Virus record (IMG/VR): IMGVR_UViG_3300047548_000628
Coordinates: 83,573-147,572 of that record
Source of the DNA: a virus
Length of the DNA: 64,000 bases
Strand: one strand, 5' to 3'
Below the pieces are notes generated by a model. That model did not search any database, was not told where the DNA came from, and saw only the letters and a program-made list of their open reading frames with translations. Every line of letters starts with the position of its first letter. Position 1 is the first letter of the stretch. Positions 59,829 through 64,000 of the stretch are shown one piece after another. The position numbers and the translations under genes were made by a program.

Positions 59829-59945
59829 AATCACTATATGTAAACACACTATCGTGGTACGCCGAACCGTACTTGATCCTCACGTTGGAACCTATCGACA
59901 AAATAGGGAGGCACGTTTTGTCAAGTGTGTTTTCATATAGTGATT
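59829..59945 (+). ncRNA. Structured RNA closed by a 21-bp stem
   Basis: 59829-59849 pairs with 59925-59945 (AATCACTATATG and AAACACAC arms) with one U-U mismatch. Inside are TACG/CGTA and CCTAT/ATAGG hairpins. It lies between the boxA-like leader and the Glu tRNA. No family recognised. Confidence 0.65.
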
Positions 59946-59965
59946 AATAATAAAAACAAATTCAT

Positions 59966-60040
59966 GGCGCCATCGTCTATCGGTTAGGACATCAGGTTTT
60001 CATCCTGAGAAGCGGGGTTCGACTCCCCGTGGCGCTTCCA
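59966..60040 (+). tRNA. tRNA-Glu (TTC)
   Basis: GGCGCCA/TGGCGCT acceptor, loop TTTTCAT, T loop TTCGACT, encoded CCA. Confidence 0.9.
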
Positions 60041-60046
60041 AATTAT

Positions 60047-60133
60047 GGAGATGTAGGAAAATTGGTAACCCCAGTGGACTGTAAATCCGCCGCCCGAAAG
60101 GCACTACTGGTTCGACTCCAGTCGTCTCCACCA
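60047..60133 (+). tRNA. tRNA-Tyr (GTA), second copy
   Basis: GGAGATG/CGTCTCC acceptor, loop CTGTAAA, GCCGCCCGAAAGGC variable arm, encoded ACCA. Confidence 0.93.
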
Positions 60134-60518
60134 AGAATAATCGTAGCGACTGATTAGACTGATTGGATAAGTCAGTTGCTTAATCTCCCACAGATCAGGT
60201 GCAAAGGAGAGCGTCCAAATACTAAGACAATAACAAGTACTAGAGTAGACGGAAACCGACCCCTGCCGGAGCGCGGGGGCTTTGCGAAAGCAACGATGCT
60301 CAAAAGGTAAGTCGGTCCAGTAGGGTAAGAAAAAGTATTGTCAGCGGTCAAGCTGCCGAAGGACAGAAGTTAAACGAGCATAGGCTGACAGTTTAACGCC
60401 GTGTAATCCTTCAAAGTTTTTGAAATCAGAGGAAAGACAGAGTGGCGACTGTTCACTGCCTTGAGTGCAGTGCAAGCACAAATTAGCTACCATGTGTACT
60501 GGTTTCGATTTTTATAAT
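60134..60518 (+). ncRNA. Large structured RNA of unknown type
   Basis: No frame of note; more GC-rich than its surroundings. Stems include ACTGA/TCAGT within GATTA/TAATC (60152-60185), ACCGAC/GTCGGT (about 60255-60316), GCTTT-GCG-AAAGC, CCCC/GGGG, TGTCAGC/GCTGACA (60339-60345 with 60384-60390), TTAAAC/GTTTAA and GAAGGA/TCCTTC (about 60358-60412). Short matches to RNase P RNA conserved words exist (GTGCAA..GAGAGC, GGGTAAGA, GAGGAAAG) but in a rotated order and without a convincing P4. It lies between a Tyr and an Asp tRNA. Confidence 0.6.
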
Positions 60519-60595
60519 GGTGCGTTAGTTCAGTTGGTTAGAATACTTGCCTGTCACGCAAGTGGTCACCGGTTCGAGCCCGGTACGCATCGCCA
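60519..60595 (+). tRNA. tRNA-Asp (GTC), second copy
   Basis: GGTGCGT/ACGCATC acceptor, loop CTGTCAC on CTTGC/GCAAG, encoded GCCA. Confidence 0.93.
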
Positions 60596-60599
60596 AAGT

Positions 60600-60766
60600 T
60601 TTGTGAGTGTAGATGTTGGGAAAGCAAGGGCCTCGAAATCCTTGTGAGTTGGGACTAATTATCCTAGTAGCAAACAAGTAACAACTAGAACTACGTACCT
60701 CTAACCCTGCCGGCTTAATATCAAGGGTAAAATGCTGATGAATGAGGGAGGCGTCAGGCTCACAAA
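60600..60766 (+). ncRNA. Structured, tRNA-Ser-like RNA
   Basis: TTTGTGAG (60600-60607) pairs with CTCACAAA (60759-60766). A CAAGG...CCTTG hairpin holds CTCGAAA, a Ser (CGA)-type anticodon loop, but no T arm follows; instead about 110 bases with an ACCCT/AGGGT stem. It may be an interrupted or decayed tRNA. Confidence 0.45.
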
Positions 60767-60770
60767 TTCA

Positions 60771-60820
60771 TTGACAACAAATAATAGATGATATATACTA
60801 TCGTCTGTTCTTTAAAAATT
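60771..60820 (+). promoter_or_regulatory. Sigma-70 promoter with boxA-like leader
   Basis: TTGACA 60771-60776, spacer 17, TATACT 60794-60799, then TGTTCTTTAAAAATT (60806-60820) before the Leu tRNA. Same arrangement as at 63445. Confidence 0.8.
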
Positions 60821-60834
60821 TGTTTAACAATTTT

Positions 60835-60919
60835 GCGCCTATGGTGAAATAGGTAGACACAGGAGACTTAAAATCTCCCGACTTCGGTCGTGCTGGTTCG
60901 ATTCCGGCTAGGCGCACCA
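60835..60919 (+). tRNA. tRNA-Leu (TAA)
   Basis: GCGCCTA/TAGGCGC acceptor, loop CTTAAAA on GGAGA/TCTCC, long variable arm CGACTTCGGTCG, encoded ACCA. Confidence 0.94.
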
Positions 60920-61060
60920 TATTATAGTACATTCTTGTCATATCGGGGGACCTAGCTTGCCCGTGGAGTCAAGAGTTTTTAAAGGATCGAAAGGTCGCTT
61001 TTGACTAGTGCTATATCTCAGAGGTTCGAAACTCTGGCTTAAGGTATACTACAAAGTTAC
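60920..61060 (+). ncRNA. Structured tRNA spacer with T-arm-like hairpin
   Basis: AGTCAAGAG (60967-60975) pairs with CTTTTGACT (60998-61006, one G-U). CAGAG-GTTCGAAA-CTCTG (61019-61036) looks like a T arm with an 8-base loop. No complete cloverleaf could be built. Confidence 0.4.
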
Positions 61061-61065
61061 AGTGC

Positions 61066-61093
61066 TTGACATGCATTGGGAGTGTATTATAAT
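61066..61093 (+). promoter_or_regulatory. Sigma-70 promoter
   Basis: TTGACA 61066-61071, spacer 16, TATAAT 61088-61093; Met/Ile tRNA follows at 61109. Confidence 0.82.
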
Positions 61094-61108
61094 ATGGTTT
61101 GAACAAGT

Positions 61109-61185
61109 GCGCCTATAGCTCAGTTGGTCAGAGCAGTGGACTCATAATCCATTGGTCCTAGGTTCAAGTCCTAGTGGGCGCACCA
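61109..61185 (+). tRNA. tRNA with CAT anticodon (Met or Ile2)
   Basis: GCGCCTA/TGGGCGC acceptor, loop CTCATAA on GTGGA/TCCAT, T loop TTCAAGT as in Ile2 tRNAs, encoded ACCA. Confidence 0.9.
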
Positions 61186-61189
61186 TAAG

Positions 61190-61347
61190 TTAGTGTACTT
61201 GGTTTTAATATACATAGTAATATTTTGAATCAATTAATATATCTGCCAGACTCCGGTGGTTGTATGGTTGCAAACGTACAACCACTATGACATTACAATA
61301 ATAGAAAGGTAATGTCTGTTTACAGTCTGCCAACCCAAGTACACTAA
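61190..61347 (+). ncRNA. Three-helix junction RNA
   Basis: Nested and adjacent perfect stems: TTAGTGTACTTGG (61190-61202) with 61335-61347; CAGACT (61247-61252) with 61324-61329; GTGGTTGTA (61256-61264) with 61277-61285; GACATTAC (61289-61296) with 61309-61316. A clear long basal stem opening into a junction with two hairpins. No family recognised. Confidence 0.75.
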
Positions 61348-61360
61348 TTTATGGTTTTAT

Positions 61361-61454
61361 AGAGAGTTGGATGAGAGGCTTAAATCACTTTCCTGCTAAG
61401 AAAGCGTGCTAGCAAAAACTAGCACCGAGGGTTCGAATCCCTCACTCTCTGCCA
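61361..61454 (+). tRNA. tRNA-Ser (GCT)
   Basis: AGAGAGT/ACTCTCT acceptor, loop CTGCTAA, strong variable arm GTGCTAG/CTAGCAC, encoded GCCA. Confidence 0.94.
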
Positions 61455-61463
61455 AGAATTTAT

Positions 61464-61538
61464 GGTCAGGTGGCAGATCGTTTATGCGACGGATTGCAAA
61501 CCCGTATTAGGTAGGTTAAATTCCTACCCTGACCTCCA
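61464..61538 (+). tRNA. tRNA-Cys (GCA), second copy
   Basis: GGTCAGG/CCTGACC acceptor, U73, loop TTGCAAA, T arm GTAGG-TTAAATT-CCTAC (A instead of C56 position). Confidence 0.88.
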
Positions 61539-61559
61539 AACACTAACAAGGAGAATGAT

Positions 61560-61622
61560 ATGGCAATCATAGTTATAATTGTTCTTTTTGTGATGTTGTA
61601 CATTGTCCTACGAAAGTTTTGA
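61560..61622 (+). CDS. 20-aa single-helix membrane peptide
   Basis: A 20-residue frame with AGGAGA six bases before its ATG. Residues 2-17 are all hydrophobic (MAIIVIIVLFVMLYIVLRKF) and end in a basic anchor, so it should insert in the inner membrane. Could be a holin-like, regulatory or toxin-type micro-peptide. Confidence 0.5.
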   Translation: MAIIVIIVLFVMLYIVLRKF

Positions 61623-61658
61623 CAATAATTCAGTTTACATTTTTTTAAGGAGATTGAC

Positions 61659-61679
61659 ATGAAACGAGGTAAACGTTAG
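61659..61679 (+). CDS. Six-codon basic peptide (MKRGKR)
   Basis: A strong AAGGAG (61647-61652) lies seven bases before ATG, followed by only five more codons and TAG. It precedes two Lys tRNA genes. A possible leader peptide rich in Lys/Arg, or chance. Confidence 0.3.
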   Translation: MKRGKR

Positions 61680-61747
61680 TGTCATTCTTAGACGTTCATG
61701 TATTGGTCTAGGGATGGCACGTAAAATCAAGTTATAATACGTACTAT

Positions 61748-61822
61748 CCCAGAGAAACTTTGACGGTGAAGTCCGGCCTCTTAAGCCGAGAGAACTGAGT
61801 TCGAATCTCAGCACTGGGACCA
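61748..61822 (+). tRNA. tRNA-Lys (CTT)
   Basis: CCCAGAG/CACTGGG acceptor (one A-A mismatch), D stem ACTT/AAGT, loop CTCTTAA, T loop TTCGAAT, encoded ACCA. Confidence 0.85.
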
Positions 61823-61828
61823 ATTCAT

Positions 61829-61905
61829 GGACGCTTAACTCAGTTGGCTAGAGTATCGGACTTTTAATCCGAGAGTCGTGGGTTCGAATCCCACAGCGTC
61901 TACCA
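61829..61905 (+). tRNA. tRNA-Lys (TTT)
   Basis: GGACGCT/AGCGTCT acceptor, loop CTTTTAA on TCGGA/TCCGA, encoded ACCA. Confidence 0.93.
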
Positions 61906-61977
61906 TATAAAAACACATTACGGTCTGAAACAAACCGCTAGCAGGAATCAGTAGGGTACTAGTGTGTTTCTATATGG
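61903..61977 (+). repeat. Long inverted repeat starting in a tRNA CCA
   Basis: CCATATA-A-AAACACA (61903-61917) is complementary to TGTGTTT-C-TATATGG (61963-61977), one mismatch; CGGT/ACCG and CTAG/CTAG stems inside. A spacer RNA similar in plan to 54571-54640. Confidence 0.6.
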
Positions 61978-61993
61978 TAAATAAATATTATCT

Positions 61994-62176
61994 ATGATAG
62001 TAACCAGTGTTCAACATCTTGTAAACTATGTAAGAGATTCTATACAAACAAGAATTTACAAGACAATACAAAATCCTGTAACAGGTAAAAAAGTTATTAC
62101 ATGTGAGGTGTACACTCGACACGGTGTAGTAGAGAGAACTCCTGATAAAGGTAATAGTATTGATAAAAAAACTTAA
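61994..62176 (+). CDS. Small hypothetical protein, 60 aa
   Basis: A 60-residue protein (MIVTSVQHLVNYVRDSIQTR..., KKVITCEVYTRHG) with helix then hairpin pattern. No Shine-Dalgarno; AATAAATA lies six bases before the ATG. The Ser tRNA begins one base after the stop. Confidence 0.55.
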   Translation: MIVTSVQHLVNYVRDSIQTRIYKTIQNPVTGKKVITCEVYTRHGVVERTPDKGNSIDKKT

Positions 62177-62177
62177 T

Positions 62178-62267
62178 GGAAGCGTGGCAGAGTGGTTTAA
62201 CGCAACGGTCTTGAAAACCGTCGGTCTTTTACGAGTCCCGTGAGTTCGAATCTCACCGCTTCCACCA
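62178..62267 (+). tRNA. tRNA-Ser (TGA)
   Basis: GGAAGCG/CGCTTCC acceptor, loop CTTGAAA on ACGGT/ACCGT, long variable arm, encoded ACCA. Confidence 0.94.
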
Positions 62268-62274
62268 AGATGAT

Positions 62275-62348
62275 ATCTCCCTAGTGTAACGGCAGCATAC
62301 GGGTCTCCAAAACCCTTGGTCGGGGTTCGAATCCCTGGGGGGATGCCA
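62275..62348 (+). tRNA. tRNA-Trp (CCA)
   Basis: ATCTCCC/GGGGGAT acceptor, loop CTCCAAA, T loop TTCGAAT, encoded GCCA. Confidence 0.92.
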
Positions 62349-62352
62349 AATA

Positions 62353-62547
62353 TTATTTTTTTCTACGCTCCTCAATTTTCTGCCTGATTTTGTGTTCTGC
62401 GTAGAAATCTAAACGGATTAGATCAGCCAGTACTCCTGTGAGATAACCTCGCTGATATATGGCTACCATCTGAGCCGAACCGTAGTTTTTGTTAGCATAT
62501 AACTCTAACAATTCTTCTACTAGTTTAATAGCGTCTGTTCGGTTCAT
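62353..62547 (-). CDS. Small helical protein, 64 aa
   Basis: A 64-residue protein on the minus strand (MNRTDAIKLVEELLELYANK..., ending KIEERRKK). Mainly helical. No Shine-Dalgarno; AATAAATAC ends three bases before the ATG. Function unknown. Confidence 0.6.
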   Translation of the reverse strand: MNRTDAIKLVEELLELYANKNYGSAQMVAIYQRGYLTGVLADLIRLDFYAEHKIRQKIEERRKK

Positions 62548-62559
62548 GTTGTATTTATT

Positions 62560-62659
62560 GCCCCTATAGCTTAATTGGTAAAGAAGCGGCCTTATACTCC
62601 GTCAAAGCACTGGCCAGATAAGCCAGCGTGTGCAGGTTCGAGTCCTGCTAGGGGCACCA
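62560..62659 (+). tRNA. Atypical tRNA, probably Ile (TAT) with a long insert
   Basis: GCCCCTA/TAGGGGC acceptor, T arm GCAGG-TTCGAGT-CCTGC, encoded ACCA. GCGGC-CTTATAC-TCCGT can be an anticodon arm reading TAT, but a second, better hairpin CTGGC-CAGATAA-GCCAG follows (GAT, with A33). Either a long variable arm or an interrupted tRNA. Confidence 0.6.
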
Positions 62660-62667
62660 ATTTATAT

Positions 62668-62696
62668 TTGACAAACATCGTCAAGCGATATATAAT
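62668..62696 (+). promoter_or_regulatory. Perfect sigma-70 promoter
   Basis: TTGACA 62668-62673, spacer 17, TATAAT 62691-62696. The ATG at 62707 is only 11 bases after the -10, so the mRNA would be nearly leaderless. Confidence 0.85.
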
Positions 62697-62706
62697 TCTG
62701 ACTATT

Positions 62707-63132
62707 ATGGATTTAACTAAAGAGGACAGAGACAAGAGAAACAGTTTGCCGTATCCAATGGAATTAGGCAGTCCTTCTTTTGCTCCTATCAATGTAGAAA
62801 AAGAAAAAGATATAATACTTAATACTGGTAAGCTACATGCTCAACTAGAGTATGAACGTATTATGGAGCAGGTAGAAGTCTTAAAAAGACAAGCCGAATC
62901 ACTTGTAAATCGCATGGCAGTTAGTGACATAATGCACAAATGCGTTTATGGATTTAGAGTAGTACATGGACACACTTATTATGTTTATAATGATTCATAC
63001 AAGAATATAAACTGGTTATGTCATACTCATCCTCAAAGATGGTGTGCTGGTCCAGGTGAACATAATAAGTTTGTTATGGCAGTGAAATTGATGGGAGATA
63101 GCTCCTGGCAAGAAGTGCCATTAGATGATTAA
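62707..63132 (+). CDS. DUF2452-family phage protein
   Basis: A 141-residue protein: LPYPMELGSPSFAPINVEKEKDIILNTGKLHAQLEYERIME and LMGDSSWQEVPLDD match the DUF2452 pattern of large phages. Central YGFRVVHGHTYYVYND strands. I start at ATG 62707, after the promoter; an upstream frame would run into the tRNA. Function unknown. Confidence 0.85.
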   Translation: MDLTKEDRDKRNSLPYPMELGSPSFAPINVEKEKDIILNTGKLHAQLEYERIMEQVEVLKRQAESLVNRMAVSDIMHKCVYGFRVVHGHTYYVYNDSYKNINWLCHTHPQRWCAGPGEHNKFVMAVKLMGDSSWQEVPLDD

Positions 63133-63134
63133 TA

Positions 63135-63299
63135 TTATAGAGAATTGATAAATCTTTTAGCAGCCTCTTGGTCTGTAAAGAATTTCATTTCAATATCATA
63201 GGTATACAAATCGTATACTAGGATGTAACAATCTGCGTTCTCGTTCATTGATAAATGAATATGTAACCCGGTTTTTGTAATAGCATCGTATGTATACAT
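63135..63299 (-). CDS. Small hypothetical protein, 54 aa
   Basis: A minus-strand frame of 54 residues (MYTYDAITKTGLHIHLS..., ending EAAKRFINSL). Reads like a compact beta-beta-alpha protein. GATAAATATATTT lies just before the ATG; no Shine-Dalgarno. It fills an otherwise empty gap between DUF2452 and a Gly tRNA. Confidence 0.55.
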   Translation of the reverse strand: MYTYDAITKTGLHIHLSMNENADCYILVYDLYTYDIEMKFFTDQEAAKRFINSL

Positions 63300-63312
63300 A
63301 AATATATTTATC

Positions 63313-63386
63313 GCGGGGTTCGTATAGTGGTAATACCTCAGCCTTCCAAGCTGATGCGGAGAGTTCGATTCTCTTACCCCGCTCCA
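63313..63386 (+). tRNA. tRNA-Gly (TCC)
   Basis: GCGGGGT/ACCCCGC acceptor, loop CTTCCAA on TCAGC/GCTGA, T loop TTCGATT, U73, encoded CCA. Confidence 0.92.
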
Positions 63387-63394
63387 ATAAAAGT

Positions 63395-63429
63395 GTTTCT
63401 CATTGTTTACAATGTATAGGATGAGAAAC
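63395..63429 (+). terminator. Hairpin after the Gly tRNA
   Basis: GTTTCTCAT (63395-63403) pairs with ATGAGAAAC (63421-63429) around a 17-base loop. No strong T run, so termination or processing. Confidence 0.5.
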
Positions 63430-63444
63430 AGTTAACCAAAACAT

Positions 63445-63494
63445 TTGACAAAGTAAATTTTATTTGATATACTTTACTTTGTTCTTTAAAAATT
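63445..63494 (+). promoter_or_regulatory. Sigma-70 promoter with boxA-like leader
   Basis: TTGACA 63445-63450, spacer 17, TATACT 63468-63473, then TTGTTCTTTAAAAATT about 63479-63494, five bases before the Leu tRNA. Confidence 0.82.
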
Positions 63495-63498
63495 AATT

Positions 63499-63575
63499 GC
63501 CCCGGTGACGGAATTGGTATACGTGTTGGTCTTAGAAGCCAAATTTTAGGAGTTCGAGTCTCCTCTGGGGCACCA
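63499..63575 (+). tRNA. tRNA-Leu (TAG)
   Basis: GCCCCGG/CTGGGGC acceptor, loop CTTAGAA on TTGGT/GCCAA, T loop TTCGAGT, encoded ACCA; variable region short for Leu. Confidence 0.9.
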
Positions 63576-63593
63576 AATATCATAAATACTGTT

Positions 63594-63767
63594 ATGGAAA
63601 TCAAAATTTACATCAACGACAAACTATACAAAACCGTAACAGTCTCTGGCGAGAAATACGACCCTAATCAATTTTGGCCGCAAATTAAAGCGGACAAAGA
63701 TGCAGGGTTGTTGAATTCTTTCAACATTTCTGAACAAATGAAGATCGAATATCGCAGGAGTAAGTAA
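63594..63767 (+). CDS. Small hypothetical protein, 57 aa
   Basis: MEIKIYINDKLYKTVTVSGEKYD... with a NQFWPQIKADKDAG segment: strand-strand-helix. Similar to short phage proteins of unknown function. CATAAATAC lies four bases before the ATG; no Shine-Dalgarno. A Leu tRNA starts one base after the stop. Confidence 0.65.
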   Translation: MEIKIYINDKLYKTVTVSGEKYDPNQFWPQIKADKDAGLLNSFNISEQMKIEYRRSK

Positions 63768-63768
63768 C

Positions 63769-63845
63769 GCCCTTGTGATGGAATTGGTATACGTGCCTGA
63801 CTCAAAATCAGGATTCTGCGGGTTCAAGTCCCGCTGAGGGCACCA
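63769..63845 (+). tRNA. tRNA-Leu (CAA), second copy
   Basis: GCCCTTG/TGAGGGC acceptor, loop CTCAAAA on CCTGA/TCAGG, T loop TTCAAGT, encoded ACCA. Confidence 0.9.
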
Positions 63846-63856
63846 CACATTTGACC

Positions 63857-63981
63857 ATTAGGTTCTTTTCAGCAATTTAAATTTTATCTTTCTGGAAAAA
63901 AGAAGGTCCGAGTTCGAATCCCGGCAGTGAATTGGTCGTCACTGTAGTGTAATGGTAGCACGAAAAAAGAGAACCTGTTAT
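63857..63981 (+). tRNA. Circularly permuted tRNA-like gene inside a P1-stem element
   Basis: P1: AGGTTCT (63860-63866) with AGAACCT (63970-63976), framed by CAGCAA and CCTGTTAT motifs (here TTCAGCAA and AACCTGTTAT). Inside, in 3'-then-5' order: anticodon-arm-like TCTTT-CTGGAAA-AAAGA (63887-63903), T arm CCGAG-TTCGAAT-CCCGG (63908-63924), acceptor strand CAGTGA (63925-63930); then TCACTG (63939-63944), TA, D arm GTG/CAC (63947-63961). TCACTG and CAGTGA are exact complements. The halves are flanked by identical GAAAAAAG (63895-63902 and 63962-63969). Loop CTGGAAA would read Ser UCC, but the variable arm is short. No CCA encoded. Confidence 0.72.
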
Positions 63982-64000
63982 AATTCAGTTAAATATCTAC

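Noticed and set aside
60134-60518. RNase P RNA
   Set aside because: Three conserved-word look-alikes are present but in rotated order, and I could not form the P4 helix. Kept only as a lead among the findings.
53700-64000. Many short minus-strand reading frames across the tRNA array with phrases such as GLEPAHAG or DSNHRMSESKSDALPTW
   Set aside because: They are antisense translations of tRNA T arms and acceptor stems, a known artefact; no ribosome sites or conserved protein features.
1-64000. Integrase, attachment site or insertion sequence
   Set aside because: No recombinase or transposase frame and no terminal repeats found; the tRNAs are intact genes of the phage rather than split att sites.

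Overview
This window is part of a large tailed-phage genome (AT-rich, dense, genes on both strands, many 4-base stop/start overlaps). The phage assignment rests on a PAAR spike-tip protein next to a probable baseplate protein, an S74 fibre chaperone, a SleB-type lysin, T4-late-like TATAAATA boxes before several structural genes, a phage DUF2452 gene and a very large tRNA array. Host identity is inference. Consensus sigma-70 promoters (TTGACA/TATAAT, 16-17 bp spacers) followed by GTTCTTTAAAAA boxA-like leaders resemble rRNA leaders of beta/gamma-proteobacteria, so a proteobacterial, perhaps freshwater, host is plausible.

Layout. (1) 1-7.5 kb: end of a repeat fibre gene, an S74 chaperone-type fibre protein, then nrdA-erpA-iscU-iscA-aceA-(secreted Cys protein)-nrdB. 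This joins class Ia ribonucleotide reductase to Fe-S carrier/scaffold proteins and isocitrate lyase. (2) 7.5-27.8 kb, minus strand: a P-loop kinase/nucleotidyltransferase (APS-kinase-like), two sulfotransferases, glycosyltransferases, two oxygenases, and a family of fibre-like proteins with six roughly 47-residue repeats each. A 1395-residue cysteine-rich repeat protein follows. (3) 27.9-32.3 kb, plus strand: glutaredoxin, PAAR protein, large baseplate-like protein, lysin. (4) 32.3-52.5 kb: an accessory block with an SGNH hydrolase-like protein, a minimal ANL adenylating enzyme, many Asp/Asn beta-hydroxylase-like 2OG oxygenases, six radical-SAM enzymes, two PYGE-repeat propellers, a small APH-like kinase, a phosphatase and glycosyltransferases. 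It looks like a modification pathway of unknown substrate. (5) 52.5-64 kb: about 48 tRNA or tRNA-like genes covering all 20 amino acids, with two HNH endonucleases, a GGQ release-factor-like protein, small orphan genes and many structured spacers.

The most unusual feature is in the tRNA array. Five copies of a short element pair a variable 5-7 bp stem, framed by TTTTAGG...CAGCAA on one side and A-rich...CCTGTTAT on the other. In two copies the stem encloses a circularly permuted tRNA (3' half before 5' half). In a third the same motifs lie in the opposite order, as a hairpin inside an otherwise normally ordered tRNA. This suggests a tiny intron-like element and tRNA genes opened at its loop. 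No splicing activity can be shown from sequence alone.
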